64,000 bases of DNA, from NCBI RefSeq assembly GCF_022554085.1, contig NZ_JAKFYR010000001.1:682001-746000 (forward strand), given 5' to 3'. The notes below the pieces were generated by a model. It searched no databases and was not told where the DNA came from. It saw nothing but the letters and a program-made list of their open reading frames with translations. Positions 9,508 to 18,298 of this stretch are shown piece by piece. The stretch is from Rhodococcus sp. CH91. GTDB taxonomy: Bacteria; Actinomycetota; Actinomycetes; Mycobacteriales; Mycobacteriaceae. Made by a program: the position numbers and the translations under genes. Position 1 is the first letter of the stretch, and every line of letters starts with the position of its first letter.

Positions 9508-10650
9508 GTGCGCAGGGACATCTACACCGACGAACACGAGGCCTTCCGGTCCGCCTTCCGCGCCTTCCTCGACCGCGAGGCGGTGCCGAACGTCGAAGAG
9601 TGGGAGGCCGCCGGAACCGTCGATCGCGCCTTCATCAGTGCTGCTGCGAAGTCGGGATTTCTCGGTTTCGAATTCGACGCCGCCTACGGTGGCCTGGGCA
9701 TCGACGACTTCCGGTACAACGCCGTCATGACGGAGGAGGTCGTCGCATCCGGCATGGCCGGCGACACCTTCAGCATGCAGAACGACATCATCGTGCCGTA
9801 CCTGCGCGATCTCACCGACGACGCCCAGAAGGAACGGTGGCTGCCGCGCTTCACCCGGGGCGACTGCGTCACCGCCCTCGGCATGACCGAACCCGGCGCC
9901 GGTTCGGATCTGGCATCCATCCGCACCACCGCGCGGCGTGACGGCGACGAACTCGTCATCAACGGAACCAAGACGTTCATCACCAGCGGCGCCACCTGCG
10001 ACATGGCGATCGTGCTGGTGCGCACCGGCGAACGCGAGGGCCGAGGGACGTCGTTCGTCGTCGTCGAAGCCGGAACCCCCGGCTTCGAACGTGGCCGCCC
10101 GATGCACAAGATCGGGCGCAAGGCTCAGGACACCGCCGAACTGGTCTTCACCGACTGCCGGGTACCGGCTTCGAACATCATCGGCGAGCCCGGGCGCGGA
10201 TTCGGCTCGGCGGTGGCCAATCTCCCGCGCGAACGCCTCTCGATCGCCGTCTCGGCGGTGGCGTCCGCCGCGCACGCACTGAGTCTGGCCCTGGACCATG
10301 TTCGCGATCGTGTGGCCTTCGGTGCCCCGTTGTCCGAGCTCCAGTCCGTACGGATGACGATCGCCGACATGCATACCGATGTCCGGATCATGCAGCACTA
10401 CGTCGACAGATGTGTGCTCGCCCTCGACAGTGGGGAGCTGACGGCCGACGACGCTGCCGGTGCGAAGTACAAGGCGACCGAACTGCAGTGGGAGGTCGTC
10501 GACCGGTGTCTGCAACTGTTCGGCGGCTACGGCTACATGGAGGAATACCCGATCGCCCGGATCTGGCGTGATGCGCGTATCCAACGGATCTACGGAGGAG
10601 CGAACGAAGTGATGAAGGATCTGGTCGGCCGAGCGGTGGTGGCACGATGA
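9508..10650 (+). CDS. Acyl-CoA dehydrogenase family protein, candidate LvaC
   Basis: A 380-residue acyl-CoA dehydrogenase-fold flavoprotein with TEPGAGSDL in the FAD/substrate region, the usual FGGYGYMEEYP block and a C-terminal RIYGGANEVMKDL in place of the MCAD-type YEGT catalytic Glu. It starts at GTG 9508, just 3 nt after fadB, and its TGA overlaps the next ATG. In the levulinate pathway of Pseudomonas putida the ACAD-like LvaC acts on the 4-phospho-acyl-CoA made by LvaA/LvaB. Neighbours of exactly that kind follow here, so this assignment is by gene context. An ordinary FadE acting on short acyl-CoA is the alternative. Confidence 0.82.
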   Translation: MRRDIYTDEHEAFRSAFRAFLDREAVPNVEEWEAAGTVDRAFISAAAKSGFLGFEFDAAYGGLGIDDFRYNAVMTEEVVASGMAGDTFSMQNDIIVPYLRDLTDDAQKERWLPRFTRGDCVTALGMTEPGAGSDLASIRTTARRDGDELVINGTKTFITSGATCDMAIVLVRTGEREGRGTSFVVVEAGTPGFERGRPMHKIGRKAQDTAELVFTDCRVPASNIIGEPGRGFGSAVANLPRERLSIAVSAVASAAHALSLALDHVRDRVAFGAPLSELQSVRMTIADMHTDVRIMQHYVDRCVLALDSGELTADDAAGAKYKATELQWEVVDRCLQLFGGYGYMEEYPIARIWRDARIQRIYGGANEVMKDLVGRAVVAR

Positions 10651-11438
10651 CCGGGCTGCTCGAGGGGCGTGTCGCTCTCGTCACGGGGAGTTCGCGGGGT
10701 GTCGGCCGAGCCGTAGCCCTGCGGCTCGCCCGCGACGGTGCGGCCGTCGCCGTCAACTATCGTCGTGAGTCCGCTGCCGCGGACGAGGTGGTCGGTGAGA
10801 TCGTCGCTGCCGGTGGCACGGCCCGCGCCTACCAGGCCTCGATCGACGACGAGGTGGCCGTGGAGGCAATGGTCGAGTCGATCGGTCACGACCTGGGTGC
10901 GGTCGACCTGCTGGTCAACAATGCCGGCTCGGCCAGTCGGGGGTTCGATGTCGCCACGACGACCCGGAAGGAGTTCGAGTCGCTTCTGAATGTCCACGCG
11001 CTCGGCCCGATTCGCTTGATCCAGCTCGTCCTGCCGGGGATGCGGAAGGTCGCGTCCGAGCCGGGCGGCCGCGGGGACATCGTGATGATCTCGAGCAACA
11101 CCACCACATCCACGCCACCGAACTCGGCGCCGTACACGATGGCGAAGGCGGCCATGGAGACCTGCATCCGGACCCTCGCCCAGGAAGAGCGTCCGCACGG
11201 CATCCACGCGAACATCGTCGCGCCCGGTCTCATCGCCACGGAGATGGGCCGGCGGCTCGTCTCCGCGTCGCGCGGCACGGACATCGCCGAGCTCGATGCG
11301 TCGTCCCCGTTCGGTCGGGTGTGCCGTCCGGAGGATGTCGCCGGTGCGGTGGCCTTCCTCGTCTCCGCCGATTCGGGATATGTGACGGGTCAGCGCCTCG
11401 TCGTCGACGGCGGCGGTGTGACGGCGGCGGTGTTCTGA
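10647..11438 (+). CDS. SDR family oxidoreductase, candidate LvaD
   Basis: A 263-residue SDR with SGSSRGVGRA, LVNNAG and the triad in SNTTTSTPPNSAPYTMAK (Ser/Thr region, Tyr, Lys). ATG 10647 overlaps the stop of the dehydrogenase gene (ATGA), and its own stop overlaps the next ATG, so expression is coupled. In lva operons the SDR LvaD reduces the 4-oxo group of levulinyl-CoA to 4-hydroxyvaleryl-CoA. The equivalent position here supports a 4-oxoacyl-CoA reductase role, inferred from synteny rather than residue-level evidence. Confidence 0.85.
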   Translation: MTGLLEGRVALVTGSSRGVGRAVALRLARDGAAVAVNYRRESAAADEVVGEIVAAGGTARAYQASIDDEVAVEAMVESIGHDLGAVDLLVNNAGSASRGFDVATTTRKEFESLLNVHALGPIRLIQLVLPGMRKVASEPGGRGDIVMISSNTTTSTPPNSAPYTMAKAAMETCIRTLAQEERPHGIHANIVAPGLIATEMGRRLVSASRGTDIAELDASSPFGRVCRPEDVAGAVAFLVSADSGYVTGQRLVVDGGGVTAAVF

Positions 11439-12505
11439 TGAGTGTCACGGACATCGATACCGGGGTGACGGGCATGCGTAACGATTTCCTCGACGAACTC
11501 ACTGCCGAACTCGACCGAGCTGTCGGTGCAGGCGGGTCGCTGACCCTCGCGGACGTCGACCTTCGCGGTGAGGGGAACTCGTGGGAGACCTATCTCGTCA
11601 CCGCCACGTGGACGGCGGGCACCGGCGATTCGACCGCGACCTACGCGGTCAAACGCCAGCCGATCAGCGGCATCGTCGGCGATTACGACGTCACCCGTGA
11701 GGTCGCGCTTCTCGAGGCCGCAGCGGGAATCGGTATGCGCGTTCCGAAGGTGATCGCATACTCGGTGCCCGAGACCGGTCGCGGGTGGTTCGCGATGGAG
11801 AAGGTCGAGGGACGGATCCCGATGCCGAACACCGTCTCGCGGGTCGTCCCCGACCCGGATACCCGGCGACGACTGGGATTGGACGTGGCGCGGGAGATGG
11901 CACGCCTGCACGCTGCCGACCCACACAGCCTGAACCTGACCGCGCTCGGGCCGGTCCCGGAGCCCACCGACACCGGCAAGCACGAGAACGACAAGTGGCA
12001 ACAGGTCTATCGGGACGTGGTCGACATCCCGATCCCGGTCCTCGACCTCGCCTTCGCGTGGTTGGATCATCGGCGTGATGCGGTATCCGGACGGGTAGCG
12101 CTCGTGCACAACGACTTCCGAATCGGAAATCTTGTGATCGAGGACGATACGATCGCCGGTGTCCTCGACTGGGAGACCGCACACTTCTCCGACCCGACCG
12201 CCGACATCGCATGGTTCGCGCAACGGACCTCGCGTGGACGTTCACCGTTGCTGTGCAAGCTCATCGAGCTCGAACCGTTCCTCGACGAGTACGAGGCGGC
12301 TGCCGGCTGGCGTCCTGGTCCGGACGCCCTGACGTGGTGGACGGTCCAGTCACTGGTGAAGACCGCCGTCGGATGTCTGCAGGCCGTCGACATCTACTCG
12401 CGCGGGGAACGCGACGAATTGCGGTACGCGAACATGGCGCACAGCGTCTACTACAGCCTCGGCTGGCTGGGGCAGATGCTGCGCGACGGAGAATGGGGAC
12501 ACTGA
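11438..12505 (+). CDS. APH/choline-kinase-like phosphotransferase, candidate LvaA (hydroxyacyl-CoA kinase)
   Basis: A 355-residue aminoglycoside-phosphotransferase-fold kinase. The catalytic loop VHNDFRIGN (HxD-x4-N) and metal-binding DWE in VLDWETAHFSDP are intact, and an N-lobe lysine lies in AVKRQPISG. It is linked by ATGA overlap to the SDR and followed after 1 nt by the DUF6285-like gene. In P. putida LvaA with small LvaB phosphorylates 4-hydroxyvaleryl-CoA, and mammalian ACAD10/11 fuse the same kinase and ACAD domains. The position between an ACAD/SDR pair and a DUF6285-like gene therefore argues for a 4-hydroxyacyl-CoA kinase, not antibiotic resistance. Confidence 0.85.
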   Translation: MSVTDIDTGVTGMRNDFLDELTAELDRAVGAGGSLTLADVDLRGEGNSWETYLVTATWTAGTGDSTATYAVKRQPISGIVGDYDVTREVALLEAAAGIGMRVPKVIAYSVPETGRGWFAMEKVEGRIPMPNTVSRVVPDPDTRRRLGLDVAREMARLHAADPHSLNLTALGPVPEPTDTGKHENDKWQQVYRDVVDIPIPVLDLAFAWLDHRRDAVSGRVALVHNDFRIGNLVIEDDTIAGVLDWETAHFSDPTADIAWFAQRTSRGRSPLLCKLIELEPFLDEYEAAAGWRPGPDALTWWTVQSLVKTAVGCLQAVDIYSRGERDELRYANMAHSVYYSLGWLGQMLRDGEWGH

Positions 12506-12506
12506 C

Positions 12507-12917
12507 ATGACCGTCTACTCCACCGATCCGCAGCAACTGCTGCGCACGATCAGGGACACACTCGTCGATCGGGTCGCACCGGACGTCACCGGCGGTACCG
12601 CCCGATCGGAACTGGCAGGGGTGGTCGAGGCACTCGACAATCTCATCGCACGCCTGGCGTGGGATCCGGACGGGCTCGCGCGCAGCCTCGACCGCACCGA
12701 GGAACTCGCCGTCGCGTTGGGCTTGAATCCCGTCGAGGACAGCGAAGGTGACGCGGCGACTCTGCGGCGACGCCGGAGCGAGGTGGCCGAGATGCTCGCA
12801 GCAACCTACCGATCCGATGCGAACGGAGACGAGATCGTCTCGGCGGTGAGCCGCTTCACCGATGACGATGTACGAGAACAGATCTCCGTGGCTCTGCGTG
12901 GTGGTCTCCCGGACTGA
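12507..12917 (+). CDS. DUF6285-like small protein, candidate LvaB (kinase partner)
   Basis: A 136-residue soluble, acidic, helix-rich protein without signal peptide. It begins one base after the kinase stop codon. Size and place match LvaB/DUF6285 proteins, which are needed for activity of the LvaA kinase in the levulinate pathway. The family call rests on context and general character (N-terminal STDPQQLL, an RSELAGVVEALDNL helix, a long charged helix, a C-terminal VREQISVALRGG), since the family has no catalytic signature that can be read by eye. It may be a regulatory or scaffolding subunit of the kinase. Confidence 0.68.
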   Translation: MTVYSTDPQQLLRTIRDTLVDRVAPDVTGGTARSELAGVVEALDNLIARLAWDPDGLARSLDRTEELAVALGLNPVEDSEGDAATLRRRRSEVAEMLAATYRSDANGDEIVSAVSRFTDDDVREQISVALRGGLPD

Positions 12918-12971
12918 CGGGGCCACCGGCATCTCGCTACCTTCCGACCGCAACGATCGAGGACGACATCC

Positions 12972-14510
12972 ATGCGCGTGCACGACCTGCTCGACCACTG
13001 GGCACGACGATTTCCGGACGAGGTCTACGTCACCGACGAAACCCGCACGCTGACCTGGCGTGAGATGCAGGACTGGACCCTGCGGGTGGGGAACTGGCTG
13101 GCGGGCAACCTGGAACCCGGTGATCGATTCGCCGTGCTCGACCGCAATTCGCTCGAGATGATCGCGCTCTACTTCGGTGCCTCACGGGCGGGTGTCGTCC
13201 CGGTCCCTCTCAACTTCCGGTTGGCGCCGGCCGAATGGACGTACATCGTCGAGGACGCCGGATGTGCACTCGCTGTCGTCCACGAGGATTATGCCGAGGC
13301 CTTCACCGGTGTGGCCCCCGCGGGGACCGCCGTGTCGGTTCTCCAGGGCGGGGGCGAGGCCGTGTTGGCGTTCGCCGGCGACGTACTCTCGTACGGGACG
13401 GGTGAGGTCGATCGGGACGTTTCCGAAGATGCTGTGTACCACCAGATGTACACCAGCGGGACCACCGGTAAACCCAAAGGCGCCATGGTGTCTCACCGTG
13501 CTGCGTGCATCAACGCGCTGCAGATCCAGCTTGCGCTCGACGCGAATCGTAAGCGCACGCTGTGCGTGATGCCGCTGTTCCATGCGGGTGCCGCGCTTCA
13601 GGTGCTCGCGTACACGGCAGGGGGGTGCTCGATCCGCGTCGTGCGCGACTACGACCGCACGAGCGTGCTGCGGGCGATGTCCGAGTTGCGCATCCGGTTG
13701 CTGACTCTGGCACCCGCGATGATCCAGGAGATGATCACCGATCCGGTCGTCGCGGAGCTCGACTTCACGGCTTTGGATCTGATGGTCTACGGCTCGGCAC
13801 CGATGGCGGCGGAGTTGGTGAAGAAGGCCATGGACGTCTTCGGGTGCGACTTCGCACAGGCCTACGGAATGACCGAATGTTGCGCTGTGGCCACCATCCT
13901 CGCGCCGGAGGATCATCATCGTGCTCTGCGGTCCGAGCCGGGAATCCTGGCTTCGGCGGGACGCGCCGTCATCGGCTCGGAGGTGCGCGTGTTCTCGAGC
14001 GACGGCCACGAGTGCCCGGCCGGAGCGGTGGGGGAGGTCGTGGTCCGTGGGCCGCAACTCATGAGCGGGTACTGGAAGCTCGAGGATGCCACCCGCGCGG
14101 TGCTCGACGGCGGGTGGCTCCGCACCGGCGACGCCGGATATCTCGACGACGAAGGCTTCCTGTACATCTCCGACCGCGTGAAGGACATGATCATCTCGGG
14201 GGGAGAGAACATCTACCCCCGGGAGATCGAAGAGGTCCTGTTCGGGCTGAAGGGCGTAGCCGACGTCGCCGTCATCGGTGTCCCCAGCGAACGATGGGGC
14301 GAGAGCCCGGTGGCCGTGGTGGTCGCCGCCGACGGCGCCGAACTGTCCGAGAAGATCGTGCTCGCGCACTGCCGCGCGCATCTCGCGCGATTCAAGTGTC
14401 CTGTCTCGGTGGTCTTCGCGGAAACCTTGCCGCGCAGCGCGGTCGGCAAGATTCTCAAGCGTGAGCTTCGCGCGCCGTACTGGGAAGGGCTGGCGCGCAG
14501 CGTGAACTGA
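12972..14510 (+). CDS. AMP-forming acyl-CoA synthetase, candidate LvaE
   Basis: A 512-residue adenylate-forming CoA ligase: MYTSGTTGKPKGAMVSH, YGMTECCAVAT, the hinge SDRVKDMIISGGENIYP and the terminal catalytic lysine in SAVGKILKRELR. ATG 12972 lies 54 nt after the DUF6285-like gene. As the last gene of the operon it would supply the acyl-CoA on which the SDR, kinase and ACAD act, as LvaE does for levulinate. The real acid could be levulinate, another 4-oxo or 4-hydroxy acid, or a terpenoid or ketone breakdown product. Confidence 0.87.
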   Translation: MRVHDLLDHWARRFPDEVYVTDETRTLTWREMQDWTLRVGNWLAGNLEPGDRFAVLDRNSLEMIALYFGASRAGVVPVPLNFRLAPAEWTYIVEDAGCALAVVHEDYAEAFTGVAPAGTAVSVLQGGGEAVLAFAGDVLSYGTGEVDRDVSEDAVYHQMYTSGTTGKPKGAMVSHRAACINALQIQLALDANRKRTLCVMPLFHAGAALQVLAYTAGGCSIRVVRDYDRTSVLRAMSELRIRLLTLAPAMIQEMITDPVVAELDFTALDLMVYGSAPMAAELVKKAMDVFGCDFAQAYGMTECCAVATILAPEDHHRALRSEPGILASAGRAVIGSEVRVFSSDGHECPAGAVGEVVVRGPQLMSGYWKLEDATRAVLDGGWLRTGDAGYLDDEGFLYISDRVKDMIISGGENIYPREIEEVLFGLKGVADVAVIGVPSERWGESPVAVVVAADGAELSEKIVLAHCRAHLARFKCPVSVVFAETLPRSAVGKILKRELRAPYWEGLARSVN

Positions 14511-14532
14511 TCCACACGACTCGAATATCGGT

Positions 14533-14561
14533 GGCCCGTCGCATTGTCAGTGCGGCGGGCC
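14533..14561. terminator. Hairpin after the lva-like operon
   Basis: GGCCCGTCGCA (14533-14543) and TGCGGCGGGCC (14551-14561) pair with one mismatch around a 7-nt loop. There is no clear T-run, as is common in actinobacteria. It separates the CoA ligase gene from the ABC importer operon. The rest of 14511-14774 shows no coding sequence. Confidence 0.55.
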
Positions 14562-14774
14562 ATCGGTGCATGGGTAGCCCAAAACTATTCGGCGACAATG
14601 CAAGACGAAATGCTCTTGCGGACCGTGGTCGTTGCGGTTCCGTGCTGATTCGGGTAGATATGTGACGTAGCGCATATCGCGTCGTTTCCCAGCGTGTAGT
14701 CGATCCGCGATCCGAGTCCCCCGGGGCTCGACGTTCGCTCGCCGGCACGCGTCCCTTGCTCGAGGAGTGCAAGA

Positions 14775-17516
14775 GTGGACGTTTTTCCTTTTCTCATCAT
14801 CGGATTGGTGGCGGGTTCGGTATACGGTCTCGCTGCGGTCGGACTCGTCCTCACCTACAAGACGTCCGGCGTGTTCAACATCGGCCACGGCGCGTTGGCC
14901 GCCCTCGCCGCCTATTCGTTCTACGTGCTCGAGGTGCTGTGGGAACTGCCCTGGCTCGTCGCGGCGGCGATCACCGTGTTCGTCATCGGACCCGTCGTCG
15001 GGGTGCTCCTCGAGTTCCTCGCCCGCCGACTGCAGGGCGCAGCCCTGACCCTGCAGGTGGCCGGAGTGGTCGGCATCCTGCTCGTCGTCCAGGCCGGCGT
15101 GGAGCTGCTCTTCGGCTCCCAGAAGGTCCGGCGGGTACCGCCCTTCCTACCCGAGGGCAGCATCGAGGTCGGCGGCACCTTCGTGCAGTTCGAGGACATC
15201 GCCACCTTCGTCATCGCAGCGCTGGCGACGGCGGGACTGTGGGCGTTCCTGCGCTGGACCCGCACCGGCATCGCCATGAAGGCCGTGGTGCAGAACCCCG
15301 ACCTGCTCGAGCTGGTCGGGCGCAGCGCCACCCGGGTCCGCCGCTGGGCGTGGATGCTCGGCACCGTGATGGCGTCGCTGTCCGGCGTCCTGCTCGCCCC
15401 GATCATGCCGCTCGACCCCGTCCAGCTGACGTTGCTGGTGGTCGCGGCCTACGCCGCCGCGGCAATCGGGGGATTCAGCAATCTTCCGGGTACGTTCGCC
15501 GGTGGACTCGTCGTCGGCGTCCTCGCATCCCTGGCGACGCGCTGGCTGACCGACGGCATCCTCGCCTCCCTGCCGGCCGCGCTCCCGTTCGCCGTGCTCT
15601 TCGTCGTCCTGCTGTTCTTCCCGAAGAAGTACCTGGCCGACCGCACCGCGGTCCGGGTGCACCCGCGTCCGGCCTGGCGTGCCCCGCTCCGGCTCCAGGT
15701 GACCGCGGGCATCGTCGTGCTCGCCTTCCTGGCGACCGTGCCGGCCTTCGCGGGCATCCACCTGGTGGACTGGACCGTGGCGCTGGCGATGGTCCTGGTC
15801 TTCCTGTCGCTGTCGCTGCTCGTCCACACCTCCGGGCAGGTCTCCCTCGCGCAGATCGCGTTCATGGCCATCGGTGCGGTGACGTTCTCCCATCTGCTGC
15901 AGGGTGCCGGTCTCAGCTGGCCGCTCGCCCTCGTCCTCGCCGGGGTGGTCGCGGTACCGATCGGCCTGGTGCTGGCGGTGCCGGCGATCCGGCTCGGGGG
16001 CCTGTACCTGGCCATCGCGACCTTCGGGTTCGGCATCTTCCTGCAGCAGATGTTCTACACCCAGGACTTCATGTTCGGCGCCGCGTCGTCGGGACTCGAG
16101 GTCCGTCGGCCGGTCACCCCGCTGGTCGACCTCACCTCGGACACCGGATACTTCTATCTCGTCCTGGCGATCGTCGCGGTGGCCGTGCTCGCGGTGGCGG
16201 TGCTCGAACGAGGTCGGCTCGGCCGCCTGCTGACCTACATCAAGCAGTCGCCGAAAGCGGTGGAGGCCAGTGGTGTTCCGGCCGCGGTGACCCGCGTCCT
16301 CGTCTTCTGCGCGGCCGCCTTCCTCGCCGCGATCGGCGGTGCTCTCGCCGGGGCGGCCCAGCAGACGATCTCCGCGGACAGTTACGCCCCCATCGTGTCG
16401 CTGACGGTCTTCGTCATCATCGTGCTCAACGGCCCTGCGACCCCGTGGAACGGCATCGTCGCAGCCGCCGCCTACACGCTGGTCCCCAGCTACTTCCCGA
16501 GCACCGAAGTGGGCACCTATCTCCAGCTGCTGTTCGGCCTCAGCGCCATCGGCCTCGTTCTGCTCCCCCCGATCGGCCTGCCCCGCGTGGTGACGGAGTC
16601 GATCGACCGGTGGTTCCGCCGCCCGACGGACGAACGGAGCGAGTCGCCTGGGCGCGCCGCCGAGCGGAGCGAGTCGTCCGAGAGCCCTGTGCTTCCGGAA
16701 GTCGCCGCCGACGGCGTCATCCTGGAGGCGAAGGACATCGACGTCGTCTTCGGCGGGGTCAAAGCACTCGACGGTGCTCGCATCGTCTGCCGTCCAGGGC
16801 GGATCACCGGGCTCATCGGCCCGAACGGTGCCGGCAAATCCACGATGTTCAATGCCGTGACCGGGCTGGTCGATCCGTCCGCGGGTTCGGTGACCCTCGG
16901 CGGCGCGGATCTCGGACGCAAGAGCCCCTCGGCCCGAGCACGGGCCGGGATCGGCCGCACCTTCCAGACGGCCGAACTGTTCGAGTCGATGACGGTCCGG
17001 GAGAACGTCGCGGCCGGTGCGGAAGGACGCACCGTCGGACTCGATCCGCGCACCCATCTGCACTCGTCGCCGTCCGAACGTGAACGGATCGACGCCGCTA
17101 CCGAGGCCGCGCTCGTGGCGTGCGGACTCGAGGAGCTGGCCGACCGGCACGTCATGAGCCTGCCCACCGGTATCCGGCGCATCGTCGAGGTCGCCCGCTG
17201 CCTCGCCGGCGGATATCCCGTGCTGCTCCTGGACGAGCCGTCGGCTGGGCTCGACCACAACGAGTCCGCCCGCCTCGGCGAACTGATCCGGAAGGTCGCC
17301 GACGAACGCGGCATCGGAGTGATCCTCGTCGAGCACGACGTCTCCCTGGTGTTCGGCATCTGCGACGAGGTCTACGTCCTGGAATTCGGCCGGATCATCT
17401 TCGAGGGAACTCCGGCCGAGGCCCGGCGGTCGAGCGTCGTGCAGGCGGCCTATCTGGGCACCGAGGAGGACACCGCCGGCGCAGTCGCCGCGGCCGAACT
17501 GGAGGAGGTCAAGTGA
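14775..17516 (+). CDS. Fused branched-chain-type ABC importer: LivH-LivM permeases plus LivG ATPase
   Basis: A 913-residue polypeptide carrying three normally separate subunits. A LivH-type permease occupies about 1-290 (SGVFNIGHGA region), a LivM-type permease about 305-605 (SGQVSLAQIAFMAIGA, GLYLAIATFGFG), then a Ser/Glu/Arg-rich linker near 617-635, then a LivG-type ATPase. In the ATPase, Walker A GPNGAGKST is near 681, the signature is the Liv-type variant SLPTGIRR near 795, Walker B LLLDEPSAG near 816 and the H-loop EHD near 852. GTG 14775 has GAGGAG 7 nt upstream. LivF and the binding protein follow. Liv-type systems import amino acids but also aromatic acids, amides and other organic acids. 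A substrate of the neighbouring catabolic operon is likely. Confidence 0.88.
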   Translation: MDVFPFLIIGLVAGSVYGLAAVGLVLTYKTSGVFNIGHGALAALAAYSFYVLEVLWELPWLVAAAITVFVIGPVVGVLLEFLARRLQGAALTLQVAGVVGILLVVQAGVELLFGSQKVRRVPPFLPEGSIEVGGTFVQFEDIATFVIAALATAGLWAFLRWTRTGIAMKAVVQNPDLLELVGRSATRVRRWAWMLGTVMASLSGVLLAPIMPLDPVQLTLLVVAAYAAAAIGGFSNLPGTFAGGLVVGVLASLATRWLTDGILASLPAALPFAVLFVVLLFFPKKYLADRTAVRVHPRPAWRAPLRLQVTAGIVVLAFLATVPAFAGIHLVDWTVALAMVLVFLSLSLLVHTSGQVSLAQIAFMAIGAVTFSHLLQGAGLSWPLALVLAGVVAVPIGLVLAVPAIRLGGLYLAIATFGFGIFLQQMFYTQDFMFGAASSGLEVRRPVTPLVDLTSDTGYFYLVLAIVAVAVLAVAVLERGRLGRLLTYIKQSPKAVEASGVPAAVTRVLVFCAAAFLAAIGGALAGAAQQTISADSYAPIVSLTVFVIIVLNGPATPWNGIVAAAAYTLVPSYFPSTEVGTYLQLLFGLSAIGLVLLPPIGLPRVVTESIDRWFRRPTDERSESPGRAAERSESSESPVLPEVAADGVILEAKDIDVVFGGVKALDGARIVCRPGRITGLIGPNGAGKSTMFNAVTGLVDPSAGSVTLGGADLGRKSPSARARAGIGRTFQTAELFESMTVRENVAAGAEGRTVGLDPRTHLHSSPSERERIDAATEAALVACGLEELADRHVMSLPTGIRRIVEVARCLAGGYPVLLLDEPSAGLDHNESARLGELIRKVADERGIGVILVEHDVSLVFGICDEVYVLEFGRIIFEGTPAEARRSSVVQAAYLGTEEDTAGAVAAAELEEVK
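16631..16676 (+). repeat. In-frame direct repeat in the permease-ATPase linker
   Basis: CGAACGGAGCGAGTCG (16631-16646) recurs at 16661-16676 with one difference, spaced exactly 30 bp. It encodes the ERSES/ERSES linker between the second permease and the ATPase of the fused importer and may mark where the genes were joined. Confidence 0.7.
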
Positions 17517-18226
17517 CGACATCGGCGCTGGAGATATCCGCACTGACAGCGGGATACGGTCGCACGACCGTGCTGCGCGAGGTGAACCTGACGGTCGCAC
17601 CCGGATCCGTCGTCGCCCTGCTCGGGCCGAACGGTGCCGGTAAGACGACCCTGCTGAAAACCATCGGTGGTCTGTTGGCCCCGATGTCCGGGTCGATCCG
17701 GCTCGGCGGGGTCGACATCACCGGCCAGGGAGCGACGAAGCGCGCCACGGCGGGGATCTGCCTGATCCCCGAAGGTCGCGGGGTCTTCCCCGGCCTGACG
17801 GTGCGGGAGAACCTGCTCCTCGCCGTCGACGGGCCCCTGAGCGACCACTACGACCTGGCGTTCGAGGTGTTCCCCGAGATCGCCCGCCGCATGAACGCCA
17901 AGGCCGGAAGCCTGTCCGGTGGGCAGCAACAGATGGTCGCCCTGGCCCGCGCATTCGTCCCGCGCAGGTCGATCGTCGTGCTCGACGAGGTGTCGATGGG
18001 ATTGGCGCCTCTGGTCGTCGATCAGATCTTCGCGGCACTGGCCGTGCTCCGGAAGGCAGGGAAGTCCGTTCTGCTCGTCGAGCAGTACGTCGGACGGGCA
18101 CTCGCCGGCGCCGACGTGGTGCACCTACTCGATCGCGGACGCCTGTCGGAAGCGCTCGAGCCGTCCGCCCTCGACGAGGACGAACTCACGAGTCGCTATC
18201 TCGGCATCGACGTGGCAACGGCCTGA
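17513..18226 (+). CDS. Branched-chain-type ABC transporter ATP-binding protein (LivF)
   Basis: A 237-residue ABC ATPase of the LivF class: Walker A GPNGAGKTT, EGRGVFPGLTVREN (typical of LivF), signature LSGGQQQM, Walker B VVLDEVSMGLAP and H-loop replaced by EQYV, which is usual in LivF. GTG 17513 overlaps the stop of the fused permease gene (GTGA). It would pair with the fused LivG domain to form a heterodimeric ATPase engine. Confidence 0.9.
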   Translation: MTTSALEISALTAGYGRTTVLREVNLTVAPGSVVALLGPNGAGKTTLLKTIGGLLAPMSGSIRLGGVDITGQGATKRATAGICLIPEGRGVFPGLTVRENLLLAVDGPLSDHYDLAFEVFPEIARRMNAKAGSLSGGQQQMVALARAFVPRRSIVVLDEVSMGLAPLVVDQIFAALAVLRKAGKSVLLVEQYVGRALAGADVVHLLDRGRLSEALEPSALDEDELTSRYLGIDVATA

Positions 18227-18298
18227 CCGGATCTTCCTTCCGCCTCGACCGGAGCGGAAGACGACAACGTACCAACTCTTTCCAGCAGAGGAGCCCTA

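Noticed and set aside
6340-10584. A 1,414-codon open frame on the minus strand
   Set aside because: It is the antisense of thiolase, fadB and ACAD genes, is rich in Arg/Gly/Asp/His with no domain, and exists because of high GC codon use.
11438-12505. Aminoglycoside resistance gene
   Set aside because: The kinase fold is of the APH type, but the operon context (ACAD, SDR, DUF6285-like, CoA ligase) indicates an acyl-CoA or small-metabolite kinase.
16631-16676. Mobile element footprint (MITE) in the fused importer
   Set aside because: Only a 16-bp direct repeat is visible, with no terminal inverted repeats or target duplication; a linker duplication explains it.
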